DNA of 64,000 nucleotides from Pseudomonas costantinii (GCF_001870435.1 NZ_MDDR01000018.1:1-64000), one strand, 5' to 3'; positions 8,810-18,125 are shown, counted from the first letter of the stretch. A program made the numbers and translations. Notes: a model not told the origin generated them from the sequence alone.

Positions 8810-9298
8810 CTATAAGTCTGGCGACTTCTCGTGACTGTTTATCGGATGACGGCGCAAATACTCGGCCATGGCGGCGAAGCGTTGTCGGGTTTCATGTTCG
8901 AAGAGGCGGTTGGCCAACGGGTCCAACAGCCAGCCGAGCCAGCGTGGGCGCAGGCGGACGTTGAAAGTATAGATCAGCTCTGACGTGGCGTTATCCAGGT
9001 CACGGTGACGCATGGATGCTGACCACCCGTCGAACCACCCGGCAGGTTCCACCAAGACGGCGGCGGCAACCTTGGCGGGCACATAGTTGACGAAGCGTGT
9101 GCGCATCGCGAAATAGCGTTTCCAGCCACGCCCTTGGTTAAAGGTAATTGCGTTCTTGTAGGGATGGCTACCGCCGCCTTCGACGCCTGCGCGGGACAGC
9201 AGCGTGTCCCACTGCATACGCACACTGTGGTTATGGAACGCCTCGAACGTCTGGGCGGCACTGGCTGGCATAACCAGCGTGATGCGGCGTTGGCTCAT
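8810..9298 (-). CDS. SRPBCC (START-like) family protein
   Basis: A 162-residue protein matching the polyketide-cyclase/START-like fold: an N-terminal strand ITLVMPASAAQTFEAFHNHSV and a C-terminal helix with FEHETRQRFAAMAEYLRRH. It has no signal peptide. Its ATG overlaps the stop of the preceding gene by 4 nt, so the two proteins are made together. This family binds hydrophobic ligands; the ligand here is unknown. The longer reading frame extending to 9664 lies over the neighbour and is not used. Confidence 0.8.
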   Translation of the reverse strand: MSQRRITLVMPASAAQTFEAFHNHSVRMQWDTLLSRAGVEGGGSHPYKNAITFNQGRGWKRYFAMRTRFVNYVPAKVAAAVLVEPAGWFDGWSASMRHRDLDNATSELIYTFNVRLRPRWLGWLLDPLANRLFEHETRQRFAAMAEYLRRHPINSHEKSPDL

Positions 9299-10404
9299 GG
9301 CGTGCTCTCGACGAGGGTGCTGGTGAAGCCCCAACGTTGAAACTCTGCGGTGAATTCGTCCAACTGCAGAAAGTCGAGGCAAGGGAAAGCACCCGTCTGC
9401 GGGAGCTGGTTTTTCGCCAGCTTGAGTGCCAGCAGCAAGGTTGCCATGCACGGGATCTCCGGGCCATCGCCGCCAGGTGCAGTCAGGTGCCAGGTCAGCG
9501 CGCCGGGTTGGCCATTGCTGCGCAGGCCTTGCACGTTGACTTGCATTGCACCGGTCTGACTGCCGAAACGGTCGAGAACGCGACTGGAGAAGGCGTCCAG
9601 TTGGGCGGCGTAGCGGCTGATCGGCAGGGGTACGCCAAGGCGGCGCAGGGCGGCGGCCAGCCACAGGGCCACGTGTTGGATGGGCAGTTCGAGGGCGGCA
9701 TGAAACGCTACGTCGCGTACGCCCGGGTAACGCGTTGGGAAAAGTGCCAGGTCCGGCACATCGCAGGCCGCGCCCCAGCGTTTGCCGATCTTCGCGAAGT
9801 TGAAATGACGCATATCCTGCCAGCCAAAGTGTCGAGTCCAGGCGCCGTTGTTCCAGCGTTCGAATGCGATGCCCGCATAACCGAACACCGCCTGGATGGT
9901 CGCGACTCCACGGCTGGCCTGTTGGCCGGGGGCAATGACGGTCTGGATGCTGTCGATGCGACTAAAGGATTGGGCCAGATGATCGACCACTGCTGAGGAC
10001 AGGCCCGGCACGCTGCTGGCGCCCGATATAGCGATCACGCCGGCCGCTTTCGCCTCGGCATCGACATTGGCCGCGAACTGGGCAACAAATTCCCGGCCAT
10101 CGGCGAGATCCAGATAGTGCGCCCCGGCCGCACACGCCGCCTTGGCCACGCGGTAATCCTGGCCTTGAAAAGGCCCCGCACAATGTATGACCAATCCCGG
10201 TTTGGCCTCGGCCAGGCGTTGCTCAAAGTCGGCAGCGCCGATATCCAAGGGCAGCGTGGCCACGCGCTGGCCGTCGTTGAGTGTGTGCAGGCCTGAGCGG
10301 GAGCTGCGGCTGGCGGCGATCACTTCGATACCCGGCTCAGAGGCCAGGCGCCGACAGATACGCAGCCCGAAGTTGCCGAGGCCTCCGATGACGATGACGC
10401 GCAT
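9295..10404 (-). CDS. Saccharopine dehydrogenase-like NAD(P)-binding protein
   Basis: A 369-residue protein with an N-terminal nucleotide-binding motif VIVIGGLGNFGLRICRRLA and the saccharopine-dehydrogenase-like stretch VIHCAGPFQGQDYRVAKAA, AGAHYLDLADGREF. The C-terminal half is less conserved. It belongs to the trans-acting enoyl reductase/saccharopine dehydrogenase-like group, for which substrates are mostly unknown. It is translationally coupled to the SRPBCC gene and divergent from the LacI-led operon. Confidence 0.8.
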   Translation of the reverse strand: MRVIVIGGLGNFGLRICRRLASEPGIEVIAASRSSRSGLHTLNDGQRVATLPLDIGAADFEQRLAEAKPGLVIHCAGPFQGQDYRVAKAACAAGAHYLDLADGREFVAQFAANVDAEAKAAGVIAISGASSVPGLSSAVVDHLAQSFSRIDSIQTVIAPGQQASRGVATIQAVFGYAGIAFERWNNGAWTRHFGWQDMRHFNFAKIGKRWGAACDVPDLALFPTRYPGVRDVAFHAALELPIQHVALWLAAALRRLGVPLPISRYAAQLDAFSSRVLDRFGSQTGAMQVNVQGLRSNGQPGALTWHLTAPGGDGPEIPCMATLLLALKLAKNQLPQTGAFPCLDFLQLDEFTAEFQRWGFTSTLVESTP

Positions 10405-10489
10405 TATTCTTCCTTGAGGGATAGGACTAGACCGGCAGTATAAGGCCAGTCGGTTTGGGCAGGGTCGTGGGTTTGCAGAGAGGCCTGCG

Positions 10490-10507
10490 CTGCCATCAAA
10501 CCGTCAT
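10490..10507 (+). promoter_or_regulatory. Candidate Pho box upstream of the LacI/ABC/phosphodiesterase operon
   Basis: Two heptamers, CTGCCAT and CCGTCAT, are separated by 4 nt (CAAA). Each differs at one position from the PhoB half-site CTGTCAT, and the spacing is canonical. It lies 73 nt upstream of the LacI gene ATG. Control by phosphate starvation would fit the phosphodiesterase encoded downstream. Confidence 0.55.
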
Positions 10508-10554
10508 CTACCCACCACTTCACTGCCACATTCCCCGGTTAATGTCCTCGCCAA

Positions 10555-10568
10555 TGAGATCGATCTCA
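10555..10568. promoter_or_regulatory. Candidate LacI-family operator
   Basis: TGAGATCGATCTCA is a perfect 14-bp palindrome with the central CG usual for LacI-family operators. It ends 11 nt before the ATG of the LacI-family gene, as expected for autoregulation of the whole operon. Confidence 0.5.
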
Positions 10569-10579
10569 AGCGAGTGACA

Positions 10580-11599
10580 ATGACTGACCTGAAAGACGTT
10601 GCGCGGCTGGCCGGTGTATCCCGCGCCACCGCCGCCCGTACCTTTGCCTCCCCCGAGCAGGTGCGCCCGACCACCCGTGAGCAGGTCTTCGCCGCCGCCC
10701 GCGAGTTGGGCTTTCGCCCTAACTTGCTCGGCCGCCAACTGCGCCTGCAAACCACCCAGTTGATTGGCGTGGTGGTACCGAACCTGCTCAACCCGGTGTT
10801 CGCCGAACAGTTCCAAGCGATGGAGCGCGCAGCGCGGCTGCGTGGCTACAGCCTGTTGCTGGCGACGACCGACTACAGCAGCGAGCGCGAATGCATCGTG
10901 GTGGAAGAACTGCTGCGCCAGCGCGTCGATGGCCTGGTGCTGACGGTTACCGATGCTGAGAGCAACAGCGTACTCAGCAGCCTCAATACCGAACAAACGC
11001 CGTTTGTGCTGGCGTATCACCAACCGAGCAACCCCAACTACAGCGCGGTGTCGGTCGACAACCGCGCGGGCATGGCCCTGGCCACGCGCTACCTGCTGGA
11101 CGCGGGGCACCGGCGTATCAGCATGGTCGCCGGCCCTGCGCTGCAGTCTGACCGTGCGCGCCTGCGCTACGCGGGGTATTGCGATGCGATGAAGGCATAC
11201 GGCCTGAAAAGCCGCCCGGTGATCGAAATGCCCGCGCACACCAGAGCCGAGTTCGCTGCCATCGCGCCGTTTCTCCAAGGCCCCCAGGCGCCCACCGCGT
11301 TGGTGTGCTCCAACGATTTCCTGGCCATCAGCCTGATCGCCGAACTGCGCCGTAACGCCTGGAATGTGCCCGAGCAACTGTCGGTGATGGGCTTTGACGG
11401 CATCGCCCTCGGCACCCAAATGCACCCGACCCTGTGCAGCGTGGTGCAGCCCATCGCACTGCTGGCCAGCACCGTGATTGATCAACTGCTGGCGCAAATC
11501 GCCGGCAACGCCCCGATTTCCCATTGCCTGCCTTGCCATATCCGGCCGGGCGAAAGCACTCAACCCCATGAGGAGACGCTTGATGCGCGCGTTCAATAA
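10580..11599 (+). CDS. LacI family transcriptional regulator
   Basis: A regulator of 339 residues from the ATG at 10580 (a GTG at 10574 is also in frame). The N-terminal LacI helix-turn-helix reads LKDVARLAGVSRATAARTF, followed by the hinge and a periplasmic-binding-protein-like sensor domain (LIGVVVPNLLNPVFAEQF; SVMGFDGIALGTQMHP). It is the first gene of a co-directional operon, and its end overlaps the binding-protein gene by 17 nt. It probably senses the imported compound or its hydrolysis product. Confidence 0.92.
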   Translation: MTDLKDVARLAGVSRATAARTFASPEQVRPTTREQVFAAARELGFRPNLLGRQLRLQTTQLIGVVVPNLLNPVFAEQFQAMERAARLRGYSLLLATTDYSSERECIVVEELLRQRVDGLVLTVTDAESNSVLSSLNTEQTPFVLAYHQPSNPNYSAVSVDNRAGMALATRYLLDAGHRRISMVAGPALQSDRARLRYAGYCDAMKAYGLKSRPVIEMPAHTRAEFAAIAPFLQGPQAPTALVCSNDFLAISLIAELRRNAWNVPEQLSVMGFDGIALGTQMHPTLCSVVQPIALLASTVIDQLLAQIAGNAPISHCLPCHIRPGESTQPHEETLDARVQ

Positions 11600-12587
11600 A
11601 ACCCTGGCAGCCGTGCTGCTGTGCGGTGTGGCCAGCCTGGCCCAGGCCGCCGAAACTGCGATTTGCTACAACTGCCCGCCGGACTGGGCTGACTGGGGCA
11701 CCCAGCTCAAGGCCATCGCCGCCAGCACTGGCGTGCAAGTGCCGCTGGACAACAAGAACTCCGGCCAGTCCCTGGCGCAGTTGGTGGCAGAGAAGGCGGC
11801 GCCGGTTGCGGACGTTGTGTACTACGGTGTGACCTTCGGCTTGCAGGCGCAAAAGGCTGATGTGGTCGGCAGCTATAAACCTAAAGGTTGGGAGCAGATA
11901 CCCGCTGGCTTGAAAGACCCGGCCGGCCACTGGTTCGCGATCCACTCCGGCACGTTGGGCATCATGGTCAACGTTGATGCCTTGGGCGGCTTGCCGGTGC
12001 CACAAAGCTGGGCCGACCTGCTCAAGCCTGAGTACAAAGGCATGGTCGGTTACCTGGACCCGTCCAGCGCGTTCGTCGGCTACGTGTCGGCGGTGGCGAT
12101 TAACCGTGCCCTGGGCGGCGACCTGGACAACTTCGCCCCGGCCATCGACTACTTCCAGAAGCTGGCGAAAAACGCGCCCATCGTGCCCAAGCAAACCGCC
12201 TATGCGCGGGTGCTGTCCGGTGAGTTGCCGATTCTGGTGGACTACGACTTCAACGCCTACCGCGCCCGCTACAAAGACAACGCCAACGTCGCTTTCGTGA
12301 TTCCCAAAGAAGGCAGCATCAGCGTGCCCTACGTCATGAGCCCAGTGGCCAACGCACCGCACCGCGCGAATGCCGAGAAGGTCCTCGACTTCGTACTCTC
12401 CGATGAGGGCCAGGCGCTCTGGGCCAAGGCCTACTTGCGCCCGGTGCGCCCAATGAAGATGCCGGCCGATGTCGCCGCGCAGTTCCTGCCTGACAGCGAC
12501 TACGCCCGCGCCGGTGTGGTGGACTACCAAAAGATGGCCGCCGTGCAGGAAGCGTTCGCCGCCCGTTACCTGAGCGAGGTCAAGTAA
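11583..12587 (+). CDS. ABC transporter periplasmic binding protein (family 1, thiamine/iron/phosphonate-like)
   Basis: A 334-residue solute-binding protein with a signal peptide ending at AQA-AE near residue 21. It has the N-terminal YNCPPDWADWGTQLKAIAA region, and LPVPQSWADLLKPEYKGMVGYLDPSSAF typical of the Fe3+/thiamine/2-aminoethylphosphonate-binding group. The ATG at 11583 has AGGAG 7 nt upstream and lies inside the end of the LacI gene. It supplies the importer of the following three genes. The ligand is inferred from the phosphodiesterase: a phosphodiester such as a glycerophosphodiester. Confidence 0.88.
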   Translation: MRAFNKTLAAVLLCGVASLAQAAETAICYNCPPDWADWGTQLKAIAASTGVQVPLDNKNSGQSLAQLVAEKAAPVADVVYYGVTFGLQAQKADVVGSYKPKGWEQIPAGLKDPAGHWFAIHSGTLGIMVNVDALGGLPVPQSWADLLKPEYKGMVGYLDPSSAFVGYVSAVAINRALGGDLDNFAPAIDYFQKLAKNAPIVPKQTAYARVLSGELPILVDYDFNAYRARYKDNANVAFVIPKEGSISVPYVMSPVANAPHRANAEKVLDFVLSDEGQALWAKAYLRPVRPMKMPADVAAQFLPDSDYARAGVVDYQKMAAVQEAFAARYLSEVK

Positions 12588-13406
12588 GTGGCAGCGTCGG
12601 CTAAACAGGCAACCTGGGCCTTGGCCCCCGCGTTTGCCGTGCTGCTCGCCTTCTGGTTGTTGCCGCTGGCGCACCTGATAGTGCTCGGCACTGAAAGTCG
12701 CGACAGCCAAGGCAGCGGCTACTGGCAGGTGCTGAGCAGTGCACAGTATCTGGGCAGCCTCGGGCAAACCTTGCTCCTCGCACTGGTGGTGACCTTTGCC
12801 GCGTTGGTGGTAGGCGGTATCAGCGGGGTGTTCCTCGCCCGCCAGCAGTTTTTCGGGCGCTCGGCGCTGGTCGCGCTGCTGACGTTTCCGCTGGCATTTC
12901 CCGGGGTGGTGGTGGGCTTTCTGGTGATCCTGTTGGCGGGGCGCCAGGGCTTGTTTGCGTCCCTGGGCCTGCAACTGGCCGGTGAGCGCTGGATCTTTGC
13001 GTACTCGCTGGCGGGGTTGTTTGTGGGCTACCTGTACTTCTCGATCCCACGGGTGATCCTCACGGTGATGGCCGCATGCGAAAGCCTCGACCGCAGCCTG
13101 GAAGAAGCCGCTCATTCCCTGGGCGCCGGGCATTGGCGCGTGGTGTGCGACGTGATCGTGCCGGGCCTGGCACCCGCGCTGGCCTCGTGCGGGGCGATTT
13201 GCTTCGCCACGTCGATGGGCGCTTTCGGTACCGCCTTTACCTTGGGTACACGCCTGAATGTCACCCCGGTGGCGATCTACAACGTGTTCACCAACTACGC
13301 CAACTTTGCCGTCGCCGCTGCGCTGTCGGTGGTGCTCGGTGCCCTGACGTGGGCGGTGTTGCTGCTGACGCGACGCTTGGTGAAAAACGCGGGGACAGTC
13401 CTGTGA
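12588..13406 (+). CDS. ABC transporter permease 1
   Basis: A 272-residue inner-membrane permease with about six hydrophobic segments. The EAA loop EEAAHSLGAGHWRVVCDVIVPG is near residue 168. The GTG start directly follows the stop of the binding-protein gene. It pairs with the permease at 13403-14197 as a heterodimer, as in 2-aminoethylphosphonate or iron importers. Confidence 0.9.
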   Translation: MAASAKQATWALAPAFAVLLAFWLLPLAHLIVLGTESRDSQGSGYWQVLSSAQYLGSLGQTLLLALVVTFAALVVGGISGVFLARQQFFGRSALVALLTFPLAFPGVVVGFLVILLAGRQGLFASLGLQLAGERWIFAYSLAGLFVGYLYFSIPRVILTVMAACESLDRSLEEAAHSLGAGHWRVVCDVIVPGLAPALASCGAICFATSMGAFGTAFTLGTRLNVTPVAIYNVFTNYANFAVAAALSVVLGALTWAVLLLTRRLVKNAGTVL

Positions 13407-14197
13407 AACGCTCATCGCTGTTTGTGATTCAACTGCTGTTTACCCTGCTGGTCTGCGCGTTCATGTTGGTGCCGGTGTTGATGTCGCTGCTGGCCGGTTT
13501 GACGCGCAACTTTTTTGTGGGTGTGTCGAGCGGGCTGACCTTCGACTGGCTGATTCAGGTGTGGCAGGCCTATTCGCCGACCGTGTGGCTGTCGTTGCAA
13601 CTGGCCCTGGCCTGCGCGGTGTGCGTCTGTGTGATCGGCGTGCCCGCGGCCTATGCCTTGGTGCGCATGAACAACCGCTTCAGCCGCGCTTTCGAGGAAT
13701 TGATGGTATTGCCGGTGGCGATGCCGGGGTTGGCCAGTGCGCTGGCGTTGCTGCTGACTTACGGCCAGTTCGGCACGTTTCGCAGCAGTTGGTTATTCAT
13801 CCTGGTGGGCCATGTGTTGTTCACTTTGCCGTTTCTGGTAAGACCGGTGATGGCGGTGATGCAGCGCCAACAACTGCCGGTACTGGAAGAGGCGGCGGCG
13901 AGCCTCGGCGCCGGACCGATCAAGCGCTTTTTCAGCGTGGTAGTGCCCAATTGCCGGGCGGGGATTCTCGCGGGCGTGCTGATGGTCGTCACCCTGTCGT
14001 TGGGTGAGTTCAACCTGACCTGGATGCTCCACACGCCGATGACCAAGACGCTGCCCGTGGGCTTGGCCGACAGCTATGCCTCGGCTCGCCTGGAAATCGC
14101 CAGCGCCTACACCCTTATCTTCTTGCTGATGATCGTGCCGCTGCTGATTGCGTTGCAGGCCATCAGTGCTCGTTTGTCCCGTGGAGAGCGTCGATGA
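13403..14197 (+). CDS. ABC transporter permease 2
   Basis: A 264-residue permease with six predicted helices and an EAA loop containing LEEAAASLGAGPIKRFFSV near residue 160. I start it at GTG 13403, which overlaps the previous stop (GTGA). The longer frame beginning upstream only reads through permease 1 out of frame. It overlaps the ATPase gene by 4 nt. Confidence 0.9.
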   Translation: MKRSSLFVIQLLFTLLVCAFMLVPVLMSLLAGLTRNFFVGVSSGLTFDWLIQVWQAYSPTVWLSLQLALACAVCVCVIGVPAAYALVRMNNRFSRAFEELMVLPVAMPGLASALALLLTYGQFGTFRSSWLFILVGHVLFTLPFLVRPVMAVMQRQQLPVLEEAAASLGAGPIKRFFSVVVPNCRAGILAGVLMVVTLSLGEFNLTWMLHTPMTKTLPVGLADSYASARLEIASAYTLIFLLMIVPLLIALQAISARLSRGERR

Positions 14198-15225
14198 CCG
14201 CTATCACTATTCGCTTGCAGGGCTGCCGCAAGGCGTTTGCCGATGGCACCGTGGCCGTGCATGACTTGAATTTGACCGTCGAGGGCGGTGAAACCCTGGC
14301 GATTCTGGGCCCGTCCGGGTGTGGCAAAACCACGACCTTGCGCCTGATTGCGGGCTTGGAACGCCCGGATGTAGGCCAGGTTTTTTTCGGCGATCAGGAC
14401 GTTACTCGCTTGCCCATCGAGCGTCGCGATGTGGGCATGGTGTTCCAGAATTACGCGCTGTTTCCCAACCTGGATGTAGCGGGGAATATCGTCTATGGCC
14501 TGAAGATTCGCGGCATGGCTGCGCTGGAGCGCAACAAGCGCTGCGAAGAGTTGCTGGAACTGGTGGGTTTGCAAAACCATGGCAAGCGCAGCATTCATGA
14601 GTTGTCAGGCGGTCAGCGTCAGCGCGTGGCCTTGGCTCGCGCTTTGGCGCCACGCCCGAAAGTGCTGTTGCTGGATGAACCGTTGGCAGCCCTCGATGCG
14701 CAATTGCGCGAGCGCCTGCGCAGTGAACTGGATCAACTGCTGCGCGGCCTTGGCATCACCTCGGTCTTCGTCACCCACGACCAGGGCGAAGCCATGGCCC
14801 TGGGGGATCGCATCCTGGTGATGGAGCAGGGGCGTGTCGCGCAACTGGCCAGCCCGCGGGAGATCTATCAGCAACCGGCCAACGCGTTCGTCGCCGGCTT
14901 TGTCGGCAACCTCAATGCATTTTCGGTGCTTGAACGTACGGCCCATGGCCTGAAGGTGTGCGGTGGTGAACTGCCATGGCAAGCCGTAGACGTACCTGCA
15001 ACCGTGTACTGCCGCCCCGAACACCTGCGGGTGATGGAGAGCGAAGGGCACTTGCACGGCCATCTGGTGGCGCAGTTTTTCCAGGGCGCGCAAAGCCGCC
15101 TGTTGGTGGATATCGGCGGTGTGCAACCGCTGCTGGTGGACAGCAGCGACACCCCACTGCACACCGTCGGCGCGCCGATTGCCCTGGCGATCGCGCCGCA
15201 CATGTTGTTCACCCTGAATGCGTGA
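14194..15225 (+). CDS. ABC transporter ATP-binding protein (PotA/FbpC type with TOBE domain)
   Basis: A 343-residue ATPase. It has Walker A GPSGCGKTTTLR near residue 39, the signature LSGGQRQRVALARAL, Walker B VLLLDEPLAALD, and the switch histidine in FVTHDQGEA. Residues from about 240 form the C-terminal TOBE-like regulatory region seen in importers for phosphonates, iron and polyamines. It is coupled to permease 2 by a 4-nt overlap. Confidence 0.93.
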   Translation: MTAITIRLQGCRKAFADGTVAVHDLNLTVEGGETLAILGPSGCGKTTTLRLIAGLERPDVGQVFFGDQDVTRLPIERRDVGMVFQNYALFPNLDVAGNIVYGLKIRGMAALERNKRCEELLELVGLQNHGKRSIHELSGGQRQRVALARALAPRPKVLLLDEPLAALDAQLRERLRSELDQLLRGLGITSVFVTHDQGEAMALGDRILVMEQGRVAQLASPREIYQQPANAFVAGFVGNLNAFSVLERTAHGLKVCGGELPWQAVDVPATVYCRPEHLRVMESEGHLHGHLVAQFFQGAQSRLLVDIGGVQPLLVDSSDTPLHTVGAPIALAIAPHMLFTLNA

Positions 15226-15234
15226 GAGCTTATT

Positions 15235-16068
15235 TTGAATCGTCCGTTTCTTGTTGCACAGATCAGCGACCTGCACCTTAAAGCCGGCCAGCGCCTGACC
15301 TATGGCGTCGTCGATACGCTGGGGGCGTTGCGCCGTGCCGTCGATCATTTGAACGCCAGCCACCCTCGGCCCGATATTGTGGTGATCAGCGGCGATCTGG
15401 TGGATTTCGGTCGCGCCGATGAATACGCCGTGCTGCACCCCGAACTTGCGCGCCTGCACATGCCTTACTACCTGGTGCCGGGCAACCACGATACGCGTGG
15501 GCCGTTGCTCGAGGCGTTCGGCGATCATCTCTATTTGCCGAATTCGCCGGATGCGCCGTTGGATTGGGTGGTGGACGACTATCCGCTGCGGCTGATCGGT
15601 CTGGACTCCACCATCCCCGGCGGCCATGGCGGTCAGTTACTGGACAGCCAATTGCAATGGCTGGACGAACAGCTGGCGTTGCGCCCTGACGCACCGACCT
15701 TGCTGATCCTGCATCACCCGCCGTTTATCAGCGGCATCGGGCATATGGACCGCGAACCCTTTATCAACGCCGCCGCCCTTGAGCGCGTGGTCGCCCGTCA
15801 CCCACAAGTGGAACGCCTGTTGTGCGGGCATTTGCACCGGCCGATGCAGCGGCGTTTTGGTGGCAGCTTGAGTTGTGTGTGCCCTGGCACCTCGCACCAG
15901 ATCGTGCTCGACCTGCAAGAGGCCGCTCCCGCGCATTTCAACCTGGAACCGGCGGGTTACCTGCTGCACCGCTGGGATGCGCAGCACGGTTTGATCAGCC
16001 ACAACGGCGTGTTTGGGGAATACCCGGGGCCGTACCCGTTTTATGACGCCCATGGATTGATTGACTGA
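15235..16068 (+). CDS. Metallophosphoesterase, GpdQ-like phosphodiesterase
   Basis: A 277-residue dinuclear metal phosphodiesterase. The metal ligands are visible in order: SDLH (D12, H14), SGDLVDFGR (D54), GNHD (N84, H85), LHHPP, and GHLH. The segments RPDIVVISGDLV, YYLVPGNHD and CPGTSHQI closely follow glycerophosphodiesterase GpdQ; CpdA-type cyclic AMP phosphodiesterase is the alternative. There is no signal peptide, so it acts in the cytoplasm on a compound brought in by the importer encoded just upstream. The start is TTG at 15235. Confidence 0.85.
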   Translation: MNRPFLVAQISDLHLKAGQRLTYGVVDTLGALRRAVDHLNASHPRPDIVVISGDLVDFGRADEYAVLHPELARLHMPYYLVPGNHDTRGPLLEAFGDHLYLPNSPDAPLDWVVDDYPLRLIGLDSTIPGGHGGQLLDSQLQWLDEQLALRPDAPTLLILHHPPFISGIGHMDREPFINAAALERVVARHPQVERLLCGHLHRPMQRRFGGSLSCVCPGTSHQIVLDLQEAAPAHFNLEPAGYLLHRWDAQHGLISHNGVFGEYPGPYPFYDAHGLID

Positions 16069-16205
16069 GGTTTTACGGAGGTTCACTTCGCACAACTAAG
16101 TACGTAAACGCTCGTTAACGCACCGGCCAACTCAAGTTTGCCGAGTGCTTCCTGTTGACCTTTTTTTGCGCCCGGAACTTGGATTCCGCGCCGGAGTTCG
16201 TCCTG

Positions 16206-17525
16206 ATGAAAGCGACTTTGAATGTGTTAAGCGTATTGACCGGCGGCCTGGGTATTGCCTTGAGCCCCTTGGCTTCGGCTGATTTTCTGAATGACAGTAA
16301 AGCCAACTTGAGCATGCGCAACTTCTACTTCAACAACGACAACCGTGATGGCGCCGCCGCACCGTCGAAGACCGAAGAGTGGGGCCAGGCATTTATCCTC
16401 AACTATCAATCGGGCTTCACCGACGGCACCGTCGGTTTTGGCTTGGACGCCGTCGGCATGCTCGGCGTGACCCTCGACAGCGGCGCCGGCCGCCACGTGG
16501 GCAGTTCGATGATCCCCAACGATGATGGCAAGGCGGCTGACAATTGGGCCCGAGGCGGCGCGACTGCGAAGGCGCGTTTCGCCAAGACCGAACTGCGCTA
16601 CGGCTACCTGCGCCCGAACCTGCCGATCCTGGTGAGCAACGACGGCCGCCTGTTGCCGCAGTCCTTCGAAGGTGGGCAAGTCACCAGCAAAGACATCGAC
16701 AACCTGACCTTGATCGGCGGTCAACTCCAGCACACCACCGGCCGTGGCTCCAGCGACAGCAGCGGCCTGGCGGCAGCGGGTGGCACCCAGGAAAGCAATA
16801 AATTCAACTACGCCGGTGCCGACTACCAAGTGAACAAGGACCTGATGGTCCAGTACTACTACGCCAACCTCGAAGACTATTACCAACAGCACTTCGCCGG
16901 TTTGATTCATGTATTGCCGCTGGGCGACTACGGCTCATTAAAAACCGACCTGCGTTACTTCAAGACCACCTCCGACGGTAAAAACAGCAGCGCTGCCGGT
17001 CGCGCCGAAGGTTACAAGTTCAGCGGCTATACCAAGAACGGCACCGGTGAAATCGATAACAACACTTGGAGCGCGGCGTTCATCTACTCCCTGGGACCGC
17101 ACGCTATCACTGCGGGGTATCAGCAAGTCTCTAACGACAGCAACTTCGCCCAACTCAACCAGGGTGGCCTGGTGAACAAAGGCGAGGGCGGTTCCAGCCT
17201 CTATCTTTACACCGACCGTACCGTACAAACCTTTATCCAGGCGGGCGAACGCACCGCCTTCGCGCAGTACGCCTACGACTTCGCCGCGCTGGGCGTGCCC
17301 GGCTTGAAGGCCTCGATGATGTACTTGAAGGGCGACCATATCCTCACCGCCAGCGGCAACAACGCCAGCGAGTGGGAACGGGATATTTCCCTGGATTACG
17401 TGGTGCAGAGCGGCACGTTCAAGAATGTCGGGTTTGGCTGGCGTAACGGCGTCTCGCGCAGTGACGTGGCGCGGGACCAGGATCAGAATCGGGTGTTTGT
17501 GAATTATTCGATTCCGTTGATGTAA
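16206..17525 (+). CDS. OprD family outer-membrane porin
   Basis: A 439-residue outer-membrane channel. A signal peptide ends near LASA-DF (residue 23). The DSKANLSMRNFYFNND start of the barrel is followed by alternating beta strands and a C-terminal FVNYSIPLM strand, as in OprD porins. The ATG at 16206 gives the normal signal peptide; the in-frame TTG further upstream does not. It closes the LacI/ABC/phosphodiesterase operon after a 137-nt gap and probably admits the same substrate across the outer membrane. Confidence 0.9.
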   Translation: MKATLNVLSVLTGGLGIALSPLASADFLNDSKANLSMRNFYFNNDNRDGAAAPSKTEEWGQAFILNYQSGFTDGTVGFGLDAVGMLGVTLDSGAGRHVGSSMIPNDDGKAADNWARGGATAKARFAKTELRYGYLRPNLPILVSNDGRLLPQSFEGGQVTSKDIDNLTLIGGQLQHTTGRGSSDSSGLAAAGGTQESNKFNYAGADYQVNKDLMVQYYYANLEDYYQQHFAGLIHVLPLGDYGSLKTDLRYFKTTSDGKNSSAAGRAEGYKFSGYTKNGTGEIDNNTWSAAFIYSLGPHAITAGYQQVSNDSNFAQLNQGGLVNKGEGGSSLYLYTDRTVQTFIQAGERTAFAQYAYDFAALGVPGLKASMMYLKGDHILTASGNNASEWERDISLDYVVQSGTFKNVGFGWRNGVSRSDVARDQDQNRVFVNYSIPLM

Positions 17526-17569
17526 GTAGCCGAGTGGCACGGGCTTCAATTCAATATTGGGGTCCGTGC

Positions 17570-17962
17570 CTAGTCGCAGCTGTGGGGGGCTGCGCACCAG
17601 CCTGCCTTCGACTCAAGACAACTGTTCGTCTGCTTCTGGGCAATAAAAGGCGAGTCGAGCGTGCCCAGCGCGATCGAAATCCACTCCGGATAAAGCCCCT
17701 TGGCGTCAGACCAGAACAGCGACGATCCGCACTGTGAGCAGAATTGGCGAGTGACACCCTCGGAAGACGCATAGCTGCGAAGCACATCCGGTGAGGCATT
17801 GATGCTGACGGCTGACTTGGGAGCGCTGGCATACGTGGCGAATGCTGCGCCATGGCCTTTTTGGCATTTTTTGCAATGGCAGTGGGTGACGGCTTTAAGT
17901 TGAGTAGAAACCTGATAAGTGATCGCGCCGCAGAGGCAACTGCCTTGGGTCACTGCATCCAT
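17570..17962 (-). CDS. GFA family protein (CENP-V/glutathione-dependent formaldehyde-activating fold)
   Basis: A 130-residue zinc protein. The cysteines are arranged as GSCLCGAITYQV, CHCKKCQKGHG and FCSQCGSSLFW, the two zinc sites of the Gfa fold. I start it at the ATG at 17962, preceded by GGAGGAG; upstream extension is unsupported. It stands alone. The family name comes from a glutathione/formaldehyde enzyme, but most members have no proven reaction. Confidence 0.88.
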   Translation of the reverse strand: MDAVTQGSCLCGAITYQVSTQLKAVTHCHCKKCQKGHGAAFATYASAPKSAVSINASPDVLRSYASSEGVTRQFCSQCGSSLFWSDAKGLYPEWISIALGTLDSPFIAQKQTNSCLESKAGWCAAPHSCD

Positions 17963-18125
17963 GTTGGCTCTCCTCCTATAAGAATCACAACGCTGAAAAC
18001 TCCGCAGCTTAAATGTGGGAGCCGTCGAGCGCCAGCGAGGCCGCGATGGCGGCTGCACTACCAATAGAGATATTGCCTGACCCACCGCTATCGCAGCCTC
18101 GCTATCGGCCGGATGCCCCTTGTCT

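Noticed and set aside
9299..9664. N-terminal extension of the SRPBCC gene
   Set aside because: It would overlap the dehydrogenase-like gene fully in another frame, while an ATGA coupling start at 9298 fits family length.
11328..13415. Long minus-strand frame of 695 codons
   Set aside because: It lies opposite the clearly coding LacI, binding-protein and permease genes and has His/Gln/Arg-rich low-complexity content, an antisense shadow of high-GC genes.
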